A DNA stretch of 64,000 nucleotides from Thelephora terrestris (lineage: Eukaryota; Basidiomycota; Agaricomycetes; Thelephorales; Thelephoraceae): positions 62,001 through 126,000 of the forward strand of contig WIUZ02000019.1 of assembly GCA_015956445.1 (NCBI GenBank), given 5' to 3'. Numbering within the stretch: position 1 is the stretch's first letter; each line of letters starts with the position of its first letter. Shown in pieces: positions 22,353-33,765 of the stretch. Below the pieces are notes generated by a model. That model made no database searches. It saw only the letters and a program-made list of their open reading frames with translations, and had not been told where the DNA came from. Made by a program: the position numbers and the translations under genes.

Positions 22353-23971
22353 CTTCCAGATAGATTGAGGAAAGTAAATTGATCGCCTGTTTTCTCCCTT
22401 CCTCCCAACACAATTGGAGCGACACCTTGTCTACACCGACATCTCCAATCCAGGACTTCGGGTTAACATGATCGATGCCAACGGAGTGCGAAATGTTCAG
22501 CCGTCGTGAGCCAGCGTCGAGTTCTGGGTTCCGTGCATAGATGGCGTCAATCAAGGAGCTTGTAGCGAGTTTACCGGTGAGGTCCAGTATGTCAAAATTG
22601 CGGTGATGGGTTTGCGTTCGGGCGAGACAAAAGTCCATCTCGAGTCGATCGGTTCCACAGTGGATGATGTAGAAGTCAGCCTGGGGGTCAAGTATCTTCT
22701 GTTTAGCAACACAGAAATAAATGTCCTTGACAACAGCCTGGCTGTCTGCATATAAGGCTGATGTCATGAAGTCGGTCGAGTGTTTTGAGTAGATGATGGA
22801 AGTGGTGTGGGCATATTTTGACAACGACGTAAGTTGGTCCGACAGGCTCATGTTGATGTCGGTGAATGGATTCATGAATGAAGAGAAGACCTTGCCAACA
22901 GCAATGAGAGAGTTGTGTTCATTGGTTTGTGAAGGGTTGTACTTAGTGATGTCGAGGGACTTAAGTTGGTCGAGGGATTGGATGAGTGTTACCGCCTTTG
23001 GCACGTTTTGCTTGTCAGCGGGATCAATGAGAGCTTCCACTGAGCTTGGGTCAATGTATGGGAGTTTGATAAGATGGGAAAGAAGGTGGTTCTTGTTCAC
23101 AATCGACTTGTCAATAAGTATCCCTTCCCGTGCACGCAGGAGGGTAGCAAAACCTGATATGAGTTCAGAAATATTGTTTATCGAGCATGAGATGGTCGTA
23201 CGCTTTAGGATATGTTTGGGGTCACATGTCATAGTAACATTATTCTCTCCCGTAAAAAGATTCAAGCCAGGGAGGTTTTGAAGGAGGGAATAGAGTGGAT
23301 CGGAGGGCGGAAGCTTGTGTGACATGCAGAGAAAGAACCTGCCCATTCGCATCGTCGGCTCTCCATCGGTGGCAATCGACCATATCAGGCCACAGGCTGC
23401 GGCTCCATCATGACTGTTGTTCCATGCATGGATAATATCTGTAACCCACTTCGCCATTGCCTCTCCAGTCTCAGCCTTACAGCTTCCAGATACAACAAAT
23501 GGGACCGCAGAGTGTTTGATGATCGGAAGGGGGCGATTGCGGCGACCGTGGCCTCGGAGGAATAGTGTGCTTGAGGGTTCTCGGTGTGAACAGCTTCTTC
23601 GATGGCAATGATAGACTGTGTGCTTTGAACACGAAGTTCAAGACTCCCTGCATGCTCCCGACACAATCCGATGACGTTGTCTGAAGACCGAACATATCTG
23701 CACTTCTCCTCTAGTGCCACACCATCGAGCAGAAGTGAGTGACCAGCGGGAGCGGAGAGAGGCCGTTCGCTCGTGTTGAAGAATGTTGAGATATTGGCAG
23801 TGGCGTCCTCAAACGTTGGCGTTAAAATCGAAGGAAGTAGCTGCGGGACCTGGCGATGGCGGCCAATGGTCCGGTATGGTGGCAAGGAGAAAGCACGGTT
23901 GAGTGCGAACAGAAGTTTCGGGCCTCCAATCGCTTTGACGAGGCATCCAAGGTCCAGTGCGAATTCATCGG
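22353..23971 (-). pseudogene. Gene D, central segment with RNase H-like transposase core
   Basis: Reading leftward from the A2 LTR, the frame gives FALNRAFSLPPYRTIGRHRQ, then LLLDGVALEEKCRY, IWSIATDGEPTMRMGRFF, LNLFTGENNVTMTCDPKHILKRT, and further to INLLSSIYLE, where MITE1 interrupts. Three spaced acidic motifs (DGVALEEK, ATDGEP, CDPKHILKR) recall the RNase H-fold catalytic core of P-element/THAP9-type transposases. That assignment is inferred from motif spacing only. A short overlap of frames at 23385-23457 probably marks an intron. The segment itself is open, but the gene is cut on both sides. Confidence 0.6.
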
Positions 23972-26900
23972 TGTCAGGGCCACTCTACCCCAACAACTAC
24001 CAGTGCACTGAGCCGACTCCGCAGAGTACTCACTAGTCCAACTAGCTTGTGAGAGAACGATCACGTCTCTATTCTTCCGGTAGGTTGTCCGAGGTCACTA
24101 CAAGTCAGGTCGAAATCCTAAAGAGAAACCCAACCTAAACCGTACTTCGTTCGGTTTAACAAGCAAGGGTTGATCCCTACAACAGGATTTGATGACTCCA
24201 CCAATTGATCGACTGGACGCTCGAGGTATTCTAATATGACTGCTGAGAGTCTATAGTTACGAGGCGCAGTTGACGCGCAGAGCGGGAGGGAGAGCAGATG
24301 GGGGATGTCTTGGATCAAACAAGAAACTCTGACTTGACCTTAACTGCAACTGGGCTGAGAAGGGCAGAGGATTTCCTGAGGTAACAAAACTAAGGTACTA
24401 CGATACAGCCACAGTTGCTACTTAACTAAAGGAGTGGCCATGACGTCAATACCCTAATATACCCTTATCAAGTCCAGAACAAAGGGAGATAAGGAGTGTG
24501 AGAACGCTAAGTAAGGGAAGCGAACAAATATGACGCGTGGGAAGATAAAGGACAAAGGGCCTTACTAACGTGTGAAGGATTGCATAAAAGATAAGGAATG
24601 TCCGCATGAAACATAGGGGTAAAGATAACACTAGTCCAAAAGAAAAAGGGGCATGGGGTCATGAAAGTTCATACCTGGGGACCACACCCAAGGGTCAGGT
24701 GGCAATCTCCCTTTACATAGTTGTACCAGCGGATTCGGGAGTAGAGCCATGCAAACATCCCTTGTTGTCTGTAGGCGGTAACAGCATCACGGACAAGTGG
24801 TAACCTCAACGTACGTCCGAACATGAGGAGGTCGTGCCTAGACTCATGGGACATGAGGGATTACAGATTCGCCGGCGTTTCACGCTAACGGCTACTCCAC
24901 ATGCGCTGGGCTAACCAGAAGGATCCTAGGGCGATGCTTCCGAATAACGGCGAGTCCTTCCTCCGAGTAGGAGACTGTGATGTGACTGTCCACGTGTGTG
25001 ATCAGGGTCCAGGGTTGTTCGTAATCGTAAAGTCATGAGGGGTCGTAAAAAGGGGTTCGTGATGTCATAAAGGAGTCATCAGGGTCTTGAGACCTAATTT
25101 TAGTGCGCGCGTGTTCTAAGCGTTCCGGAACGAAGTTCTTCCAAGGCCGTCCCGCGGGCCGAGGTGTCAGCTTGATGTAGTAAGCCAACGATGATGGTAC
25201 AGGGGCGGAAGTTGATGTGACCCGGACCAATGAGGTTCGTCGAGGTAGGTCACGTGAAGGATCACCGATCTAGGCTATAAGAAGGACGTCTTCTTGGAGC
25301 CATCCTTGATCAGCAACACCAGCAACTTCCCCATCATCTTACCAGAACATGTCCTTTCCCAACAACCATACCTACAAAGTCGCCAATGGTATCTCCACCA
25401 TCTCTCGTATCGACCGTCGTGCCGCTGCTCGCAAAACCTATGCCTGTGCAGCTGGAACTCCCTATACTACGGATGACCAGGTATGGGGGAGAGCTAGAGC
25501 TTTGTGTGCTAGCACTAACGCCTTCCTCTAGGTAGAGGTTACGTTCTTTTGGGCGATGATGTCCAGCTAACGGCTTCTAGATCTTGGAGGTTGTCACGGA
25601 AGTGGACGCCGAACGTCTCAGGGAGACGATGCCTCACTTGATGGGGTTGACCTGGGACGATGAGCTCTGGGTCCGTACGATTATCGCCGAGAAGGTGGCT
25701 TTCCGAATGAGGGGTAGGTTCGGGGAGCTGGAACATTCGATCAAGAAGGAGCTTTGGTACACCCTGCAGAGGGGAATCTATGATCAGGACCTATTGGAGC
25801 ACGGGGCAACCGTTCCTCGGGCCGTCCGCCATGCCACCGCTGCCACTTCGTTGTTGTGGTCGCTCGTTCGGGAGGGGGAGAGCAAGGTAGGTTCTCCGTT
25901 TGAATATTCGAGTATGACTCTCGACTAATCAAACTGCCTAGGTCGAACGTTTGGAGCGTGAGGTGAAAGAGGCGAAGGCAGACGTCCTTCGTCTATCGGC
26001 AGAGGGTCTTCAGATGAAGGAGACCCTGGCGGCCTTCCAGCAGGGGACGAACGAGGCGTTGGAGGCAATGGTCGCCAACCATCAAGAGTTGATCGCAGGG
26101 TTGAAGGTTCGTGACAACAACATTAAGGGGGCGTTGGCCAGAAGGGATGAAAAGGTAATGCCGCTTTCATCATTGCTTAGAATAATGGAAGCTGACATTT
26201 CCTAGACCGAAGAACTCGAGAACGCGGTGGCTGTGTTGACAGCGCAGGTCGAGTCCTTGCAGGACAAGACCTGCAACTGCAAGGAGGGTCCCAAATTGGT
26301 TGGTCAGGGGACCGCCGACGTTCCGTTCGAGTTGGAGTACGCCGACGAGGTGGTACTCCCATCTCCTAACCCGTCGTCCTATGCGACGCCTCCGATCGAG
26401 AACGCGGTTCCTGTTCCGACTCCAGGTCCGGCTTCCACCTTGGCCGCTTCCGACAAGGAGAACTGTGGGCGCTGCGTCTTGCAGCCGATCCATCAGTTGG
26501 TGAAGATCGAGGATGAGGTCATGGAGGTTGACCGAGCCGAAGATGCTCCAAGGGTCACCGAGGTACGTCCGGTGACTAAGGGGCAACGATGCAAACGCTC
26601 TCGACGCCGTCCTGCTCATCGTATGACTGCGTCGGCTAATCCTTACCCTCGACCAGTCGAGTCAGATGGTGACCAATCTGGTCGAGGTGAGGAGCGAGGA
26701 TTCCGATATCGGGTCCACCGTCCTTACCGACAGGTCGAGTCCGAGATCCAACTCCGACACCAGCTTCGCCTCGCAAGACAGGATCCCACCCAGGGGTCCG
26801 ACGAGGGAGACGGAGGGTCACTCGCCGACTATGTCGATAGTACTGTCGAGCAGTCACCCGGTGATGGAGATGTGGGATCAGGTGTTCCAGAGTTCGGTGA

Positions 26901-27272
26901 CATCTGGGAGGCTGATCGGTCCGCTCGAAGGAGTCTCTTCCTATCGGCTTGAACTAGTCGTTCAGCTGAGTGCCAAAGATGGCGACACCATGTTCGGGGA
27001 GGTTCTTGCGAGGAGGGGCCAGCACTACGATCTCCGGGATGGACGGTTGGTGACCTTCAGGCCTGCCGTAGATAGAGTCGACTTTTGATGGGATTGGGAT
27101 AGCACTTGTATAGCTCGTTGTGGATTTGCTGGGAATAGTACGCGCGTGTGTGTGTTTCGAATGATTGGTGTGAAGGATAAGGAGTGTGAAGCATTCAAAA
27201 CATAAGAATTGGTAAGAAGAGTTCGAAGAAAGATCGTGTTATAAAAAGTTTAAAAATACCATGTTCCTGACA
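23972..27272 (+). mobile_element. Solo LTR, family A (copy A2)
   Basis: The copy is 3301 bp, TGTCAGGGCC...TTCCTGACA, flanked by the duplication ATCGG (23967-23971 and 27273-27277). It interrupts gene D, which continues on both sides. It differs from the chromovirus LTRs at many positions, so it is an older insertion. It carries a complete cargo gene. Confidence 0.93.
25349..27088 (+). CDS. LTR-A cargo gene, copy A2: coiled-coil protein of unknown function (479 aa)
   Basis: Exons 25349-25480, 25581-25886, 25942-26154, 26206-26562 and 26657-27088 give lengths identical to the other copies. All introns are GT-AG (100, 55, 51 and 94 nt). The fourth intron changes frame, which is why a long but spurious reading of exon 4 (to 26952) competes with it. 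Support for the spliced reading: a consensus donor (GAG|GTACGT) and the Leu/Val-rich exon 5 (SYRLELVVQLSAKDGD, FGEVLARRGQHYDL). In exon 2, compared codon by codon with copy A4, 19 differences are silent and 4 change the residue. A TATA-like CTATAAGAAGGACG lies about 70 bp upstream of the ATG. Confidence 0.72.
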
Positions 27273-28380
27273 ATCGGTCCCCGGGTGTGGCGTGTACTGC
27301 TTCATAATGGCGAGCTGCAGTTGCGAGAGTACCGTGCCTGGGGAAGAACCGTTTTTGATTCCAAGTTGCAGAACATGAGATACGTTCTTGTAGTCTGATA
27401 CGGCAATGTAGGAGGTGAGGCGCTCGTAGTCAGCAACCCGGCGGGTGAACTTGGAGACTTTGCGGACGAGTGCGTCTTGCTGTGTCATAATGTCAGTGTT
27501 GGGCTCATGTGAGAAGAGAGAGCAAACATACCTTTCTTCGCAACTGATGACACTCCTGTGCTTTGCCTCTTGCCCGATGTAAAAGTTGCTGCCAAGATAG
27601 GAAAATGTATGGCGTGTTTGGAGCGGGATCCTTCAAGGCCTGTACCTCTAAGGACCGAAACTTGACAGAGGAGGGAATACTCATGCAGTCAGGGCAGGCT
27701 TCTGAAAACGGATCACAAAGTTGACTGCAGGAGGTGGACCGGAGGTAGATATGACCAGAGTCGTGTGATCCCGGTACCGTGACAAGCCACGGCAGCTGCC
27801 CAGTGTCGTGGTAGTGGAATGGATAGGTCTGTGCTGGACAGTCGTGTATCTATTTCAGCCGGAGACCGGGACATGGAACTCTTGTAAGAGATGGGATTTT
27901 GGGAGGGGAGGCTTGGAGTGTATCTGATGCCATCCTGTCTGGCGAGGGGGGAGCGATACGTGGAACTTGTTGTGGGAAGATTTGAGAGGGGGCTGGTGAG
28001 AAGGGGATTAAGGATAAAGCAGATGTATCCTGGACATATGGATAAGGCAGAGGGGGTTGGATGAAAAGTGTGTCAGACATGTCAACGTCGACAAGAGGGG
28101 ACGAGAGAGCAGGAGATGCGAGCGAGGCGCGTGAGTCGAGCGCTCCGTCTGTCCGGGAACACGCTTCTTCCGCTCGGGTTTGCGACTTGTTTTGTGCAGC
28201 TGCCCGAATACATCGTTGGCTATCCTGATGAATGCGAAAAGTGTGCAGACTCTTATTCCGGCCTAATCCAACCCATTTGCCACACTTTGGGCATTGTTTC
28301 TCGGGTTGCTTGACCGCTCCCGGACGGATGCGGATCGTCGTGTCGATGTCGGGAGCCTCGTGATCCTCGGCTAAGGTCAT
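27273..28380 (-). pseudogene. Gene D, N-terminal segment
   Basis: The likely start is at 28380 (MTLAEDHEAPDIDTTIRIRP), followed by a C2H2-like motif, CPKCGKWVGLGRNKSLHTFRIHQDSQRC, then a Pro/Ser-rich linker. After an intron near 27850 come HDTGQLPWLVTVPGSHDSG, IYLRSTSCSQLC, CPDC and NTPYIFLSWQQLLHRARGKA. After a further intron (about 27485-27535) come QDALVRKVSKFTRRVADYERLTSY and GTVLSQLQLAIMKQYTPHPGTD, where the A2 LTR cuts in. This is the N-terminal layout of the family seen in the other two segments. Confidence 0.6.
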
Positions 28381-28756
28381 TCAGGTCATTGATGGGGAAG
28401 ATGAGATACTGAGGACCTCTTCGCCCTACCCTTGCCAGAAAGGGGAGGACCGTCGCCGATGACCGATGTGTGGAGCCCAGTGGAATTTGAATTTCATATT
28501 TGTACCCACCCTCGAAATCTACAAAACCAATTTTTTTCCACATGACCCAACGTATAGATGAAATAACAATGGTAGAACCTCGCTCCCAGCCCATTCTAAG
28601 CCCTAAGGAGGACGAAGCATTGAGGACACTGATTCTCGTGCGACTGCGGTCAAGTTTCGCGCCGATCGCCCACAAGTTGGGCGCTCGGATGCTGTGATCG
28701 TATCAGAGGACCACAACCCATAACCTGGTCCCGGGCGCCTGTGTTTCGCCGGCCCC
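28381..28756. other. Upstream flank of gene D, no further feature
   Basis: A minus frame continues (to 28675) but does not look conserved. No terminal inverted repeat matching the hairpin end at 19398-19586 could be found here, so the right end of transposon D is probably lost or lies under element C. Confidence 0.35.
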
Positions 28757-29994
28757 TTGAGAACAACCATGTTATTATTTATGATAATTCACCACCACAA
28801 GATTAGATTAGATTAGATAACAGTCTTATCAGATAAGATAAGATAAGATAAGATAAGGGCAAGAAACTCATGGAAAGTTACAGAATGTTCAGGAACACCC
28901 TGGAATGCGCCGGAACATCCTGGAACTTGCCGGAATGTTCTAGAAGGTGACGGAACGTCACACCCCATGTGACACCTGTCACACCTTTTGTGACATTTTG
29001 TCACACCTTTAATTACCATAGAATACAGTAGAAGGACATAGAACGTTCTAGAATATTCTCACATGGAAAACTATATAAAGAACTCACCCCCAGTTCTAAG
29101 GGAAGGAAACTCACCCATAACCTTTTACCCCTCTCTCTCTCTACCCAACAGCTGTTGGCCACTGGCCAGTAGTTGCCCCCTCTATCCCCTCTTCTCTCTA
29201 TAACTCACCCTCTTTTACTCTACCCCTTTTCACCAAGACCCCTACTTTGCCTCACCTCCTTAGGCCTGAGTGGTTGAGTGATTTTCAGTAATCACATACC
29301 ATTTTGAGCCCCTCCTCTGTGTGAATAAGTTCTAAGTTTGGACTTCTGAATAAGCTTAGTACACTTGACTCTGTGACGTAGCAATATCCTTATCTCTGTT
29401 AGTGCTGAAGGCAGACCCTTCAGGCAGAGAGTATTCTACCTCAGACTAGTGACTGACTAGGTGACAGACAGATTTAGTAATAGTACCACATTGGTATCCG
29501 ACGCATCAGTATCTCAGACATATCAAGAAGTTTATCTTATCAAGACAGGTTCTCAAGTTTCAGCAGTATCAAGTTATCAGACATATCTCAGCAGCATTTG
29601 GACGTACCTCAGCAGTATATTGACAGATCATCAAAACTACTCAGACATATCAGCACAGCCTCAGAAGTATTAGCACAGCCACCCCCTTAACACAGCCACC
29701 TTACACAGCCACAGTGCACAGCATTCTACACAGCCTTCTTCACAGCCTCATACACAGCCTCAATCATATCAGTTTCACACATCATTATCTCCATTCCCAA
29801 TCATCAGTGTAGATCAGGAACTCCATTCTTATCAAGATCAGCAACCCCCTTTACATTCTTACTAGGTGTTTGGACCAGGGAATATACGTGCAGTAGTGAT
29901 AAAGGTTACTGAACCCCTCTGAACACATCTGAAGGACCTACAACCTCCTTCAGCGAACTCATCAGGACAAGGAGCCGGAAAGTACGAAACTCCG
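28757..29994 (+). mobile_element. LTR-like repeat C, copy C1 (interrupted on the right by LTR A3)
   Basis: The copy starts TGAGAACAACCATG and matches 49165-52714 in inverted orientation, once the B2 insertion there is removed. It contains a GATA-repeat tract (about 28833-28858), three perfect heat-shock-type arrays, a TATA box at 29072, a CT-rich start region, and further downstream many CACAGCC-type repeats. It has no ORF of note. The TG start, promoter architecture and size suggest a solo LTR. The 3' end cannot be fixed, because LTR A3 is inserted after AAACTCCG. Confidence 0.6.
28883..29079 (+). promoter_or_regulatory. Heat-shock-element cluster and TATA box of repeat C1
   Basis: Perfect alternating nGAAn/nTTCn arrays: GAAtgTTCagGAA (28883-28895), GAAtgTTCtaGAA (28933-28945) and GAAcgTTCtaGAAtaTTC (29041-29058, four units). 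TATATAAA follows at 29072-29079, 14 bp after the last array. Several imperfect GAA boxes lie between. Trimeric heat-shock factor binds three or more such units. The order, array upstream of TATA, is that of a stress-inducible promoter. Copy C2 keeps all three positions. Confidence 0.7.
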
Positions 29995-31460
29995 TGTCAG
30001 GGCCACTCTACCCCAACAACTACCAGTTCACTGAGCCGACTCCGCAGAGTACTCACTAGTCCAACTAGCTTGTGAGAGAACGTTCACGTCTCTATTCTTC
30101 CGGTAGGTTGTCCGAGGTCACTACAAGTCAGGTCGAAATCCTAAAGAGAAACCCAACCTAAACCGCACTTCGTTCGGTTTAACAAGCAAGGGTTTATCCC
30201 TACAACAGGATTGATGACTCCACCAGTTGATCGACTGGACGCTCGAGGTGTTCTAATATGACTGCTGGGAGTCTATAGTTACGAGGCGCAGTTGAGGCGC
30301 AGAGCGGGAGGGAGAGGAGATGGGGATGTCTTGGATCAAACAAGAAACTCTGACTTGTCCTTAACTGCAACTGGGCTGAGAAGGGCAGAGGATTTCCTGA
30401 GGTAACAAAACTAAGGTACTACGATACAGCCACAGTTGCTACTTATACTAAGGGAGTGGCCATGACGTCAATACCCTAATATACCCTTATCAAGTCCAGA
30501 ACAAAGGGCGATAAGGAGTGTGAGAACGCTAAGTAAGGGAAGCGAACAAGGTGACGCATGGGAGAATAAAGGACAAAGGGCCTTACTAACGTGTGAAGGA
30601 TTGCATAAAAGATAAGGAATGTCCGCATGAAACATAGGGGTAAAGATAACACTAGTCCTAGAAGAAAAAAAAGGGACATGGGTCATGAAAGTTCGTACCT
30701 GAATCTAGACCACACCCAAGGGTCAGGTGAGCACCGTCTCTGAGCTTCTGCGATTGGCTAGAGATAGGAACTCTACACATCCCTTGTTGTCGGTAGGTGG
30801 TATGATACCAACAGACAGGCAGTAACCTGGGAGTTGCAACCATAATCGCTTGATCAGACCCAGTCTTGATTAGGCATAGCACCTGGGAATATTGTTCTTC
30901 CTAAGTGGCACCAGGGATTATATTCTTCGGCCGCCGTTCTCAGCTCGGGCCTACTCTGCTTCCAAAGCACAACTAGACCAGATAGGGTTACTATCCGATT
31001 AGAAGCACAGTGTCCAAATGTTGATACCCCGTGCCCACGTGTGTGTTTCAGGGTCCAGGGTTGGTCGTAATCGTAAAGTCATGAGGGGTCGTAAAAGGGG
31101 TTCGTGATGTCATAAAGGGGTCATCAGGGTCTTGAGACCTATTTTTAGTGCGCGCGCGTTCTAGGCGTTCCGGAACAAAGTTCTTCCAAGGCCGTCCCAC
31201 GGGCCGAGGTGTCAGCTTGATGTAGTAAGCCAACGATGATGGTACAGGGGCGGAAGTTGATGTGACCCGGACCAATGAGGTTCATCGAGGTAGGTCACGT
31301 GAAGGATCACCGATCTAGGCTATAAGAAGGACGTCTTCTTGGAGCCATCCTTGATCAGCAACACCAGCAACTTCCCCCATCATCTTACCACAACATGTCC
31401 TTCCCCAACAACCATACCTACAAAGTCGCCAATGGCATCTCCACCATCTCTCGCATTGAC
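29995..31460 (+). mobile_element. Truncated LTR, family A (copy A3)
   Basis: The 5' 1466 bp of a family A LTR, TGTCAGGGCC onward, is inserted in repeat C1. It stops abruptly at 31460 inside exon 1 of the cargo gene (ATG at 31395, about 22 codons left), where LTR B1 begins. The rest of the LTR is absent on the other side of B1, so a deletion or exchange occurred there. Confidence 0.88.
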
Positions 31461-31480
31461 TGTCAGGGTTGTAGGCCTGC

Positions 31481-32104
31481 TTACTGTTTGTGGGGCGCTA
31501 GAGGATTAGCGGAAGGGTGAGGGGTGTCGGGTCTGGCTTTGAAAGGGGTTCCGGGTGTGGAAACGAGGGGAGGAGGGATATCGAGAGAGAGGGGTGACTC
31601 TGTCTGATAAGGGTGAACGGGTGAGTGGTAGTCTTGGCAGAACTGATTGAGTTGCTGCACAAACGGTTCAAAGTCTTGGTCGCTAAGACGTTCGAAATTG
31701 ACGAGATACTCTATAACGGAATAAGGTAATTCAGCTGGGATCTCCCACCAAAGAACGATGATAGCAAGGGAATGAGTGTGGATGTTAGTGGTGAGGTGAA
31801 CGCGTGGAGAGGGGAAGTAAAAGGCTGGGCTGATACTGAAGTAGACAGTCGCGAGAACGCTCTCAGTAAGATCCAAATTCCAAAGGAATTGGTGATCTGC
31901 TCCTAGTAGAAAGGGGGGAGTAGTGACTCCGGCGTCGAGAGCTGCAAAGGGTCGGTAGTAAGGGAAATGAGTAAGTAAACCGGTGGTTCGGTTTACTTGA
32001 AGACTTCTGATGAGTTTATACTCCCAGATAGATCTTCTAGCATCAGGGACGACTGGTCGCTGGACTGGGCTGGTAGAGGGGAAGGGATTGGGGGCACTGA
32101 ACAT
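31481..32104 (-). CDS. LTR-B cargo ORF 1 (207 aa), copy B1
   Basis: An uninterrupted 207-codon frame begins MFSAPNPFPSTSPVQRPV and contains SIWEYKLIRSLQVNRTTGLLTHFPYYRPF, FLLGADHQFLWNLDLTESVLATVYFS, LTTNIHTHSLAIIVLWWEIP and YLVNFERLSDQDFEPFVQQL, with a Pro-rich tail. The frame has exactly the same length in B2. It ends 20 bp inside the LTR terminus. A TATATA sequence (CTTATATACCC at about 32248) lies upstream in the right orientation. No known family was recognised. Confidence 0.6.
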   Translation of the reverse strand: MFSAPNPFPSTSPVQRPVVPDARRSIWEYKLIRSLQVNRTTGLLTHFPYYRPFAALDAGVTTPPFLLGADHQFLWNLDLTESVLATVYFSISPAFYFPSPRVHLTTNIHTHSLAIIVLWWEIPAELPYSVIEYLVNFERLSDQDFEPFVQQLNQFCQDYHSPVHPYQTESPLSLDIPPPLVSTPGTPFKARPDTPHPSANPLAPHKQ

Positions 32105-32759
32105 ACACTGGCAGGAGGATTCCTGCTGAAATGAGTTAGAAGAGGTAAGACGTGAGGAAAATTCCTCAGCTTACTTTTATTCAGGTTGTGGGTAGAGGAG
32201 TACAGAAGAGATTGAGAATGGGGGAAAGAAGGAGCGAACGCTCTTCCTTATATACCCAATCCTCTACAGGAGTCATTATTCTACAGTGAGTCAAACAAGA
32301 GTCAACATGGTCTGTGCGTAGTTTAGGGTAGGTCGGATGAGTCAGGGGAGGGGGACTTTGGGACGACAAATGACGAAATAAGAATAGGGGAACAATAGTG
32401 AAGGAGTTATTAGAAGCATAATGGGGATTTCTCACGATCGATGGTGGTAATAGAAGACTGGTGGGGATTTCTCATGATCGATGGGGACTTCTCGTGTTTC
32501 ACGGTAGCAGTAGCAGACGGATGGGGTTTTCCCATGATCGATGGGAATTTCTCTGAATTGATGGGATCGCGATTGGGGCTGAAGGTTCGTTTATCCTAAT
32601 GGGGACGTTTAATGGATAATAGGTTATTGTTTTCTCCTTTTGGTTTTCTTTGAGTCAGGATGTATTTAAGTCAGGGGGATTAATGATCATTCCCCTCATC
32701 GTCTCTTTTCCACTCCCAGCAAATCAACCATCCTTCTCTCTTCAACATCTATCACTACT

Positions 32760-33660
32760 ATGTCTGCCTTTGCCAGCAACGCCGTTCTTAACGCCGCCGC
32801 CACCCCCTTCATTCCGTCCTTTGAGACGGACGCTCCCTACGAGGTGGAGCAACTCTTGTACGACACCCCCGCCAACATCGCCCATGACAATCAGGTGGCA
32901 ATAAATTTCCTGACCGCTCACAACGCTCCTGCCGAATTCTGGGAACAGTCCGGGTACGAAGATCCCCGACTTGCTAGGCCTCAGGTTGAGGCTAGACACC
33001 CTGGAGCCGTCCTTCTGTTGGACGCTATGGAGAGGGAGAGGGAGGATAGGATTTTGAAGTTGGAGAAACGTGTGGACCGCATGTACGTCATCTTGAGCGG
33101 TTTGAATGAGGACTTCTCTCACTTTGCTTTGGAACATTGGGGACCTTTTCAGGCATCTCTCTTCCGATACTTCGGACATCAATGCCACGGAGCTTATTGC
33201 ACCGACCCCCCTTGCAAGTCCCCAGTCATCCCTTCGCCACCGCCAGGATCAGGGCGTTCCTCTCCCTCCATCCCCTCCCTGGAGTCCTGCCCCAGTTCGC
33301 CAGATGGTGGAGAGGTCCCAGAAGAAGAAGAACCGCAAGAGTCCAATGACTCGTTCTGGTCAACGTTGTCGTCCCTCCGACAAGTCACGTCAGGTTCGGA
33401 TGAAGTTGAAGGTGGAAGTGGCGGGTCACCAAGACCGTTATGGGTTCGCATTAGTGAGCGCAGCCTTGTCAGACGTGAGGCGGGAGATGCATGATAGTCT
33501 ATATCATGATGTATTGGGGTGTAGGGAGTGTTGGCAGGATCCGGTGACACGAGCGTATTCGTATTGTCCTGAGAGTGTACATAACCCTCACCACTTCGCT
33601 CATTGTTGCCCGTTTGCTCAGGACTGTGCGTGTGACGTAGACCCGTTTGTTCTTGTCTGA
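32760..33660 (+). CDS. LTR-B cargo ORF 2, copy B1 (Cys-rich, short coiled coil)
   Basis: The start MSAFASNAVLNAAATPF is preceded by TATTTAAGTC about 95 bp upstream. A helical segment, AMEREREDRILKLEKRVDRMYVIL, is followed by FRYFGHQCHGAYCTDPPCK. The first frame stays open to 33494. A second frame, open to 33660, ends in a better-conserved Cys-rich tail (CRECWQDPV, YCPESVHNPHHFAH, DCACDVDP). Comparison with B2 shows mostly silent changes in that second frame beyond 33430, so an intron or frame change lies somewhere between 33215 and 33430. I could not fix its ends. Function unknown. Confidence 0.5.
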
Positions 33661-33765
33661 GTTTGTAGTTCTTGTTAGCCACCATTGTACTATTATTACT
33701 GCGAATGAGACCAATGACTTGAATTACTTGTGTGACCTTGGCTATTATGTCACGCGTTTGTGACA

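Larger units (their letters stand above)
31461..33765. mobile_element. Solo LTR, family B (copy B1), no target duplication
   Basis: The copy is 2305 bp with ends TGTCAGGGTTGTAGG and CACGCGTTTGTGACA. It has the same length and layout as B2 (49585-51889). Flanks differ (TTGAC on the left, CTTAC on the right). The left neighbour is LTR A3 and the right neighbour is gene G, so B1 joins two unrelated sites. That is expected after recombination between two separate B insertions. It carries two divergent ORFs and an array of about 55-bp repeats (GATCGATGGGGATTTCTC) between them. Confidence 0.88.

Noticed and set aside
29660-29760. CACAGCC-rich stretch as a CRISPR-like or structured array
   Set aside because: Irregular spacing, no unique spacers, and a eukaryotic context; it is a degenerate simple repeat of element C.
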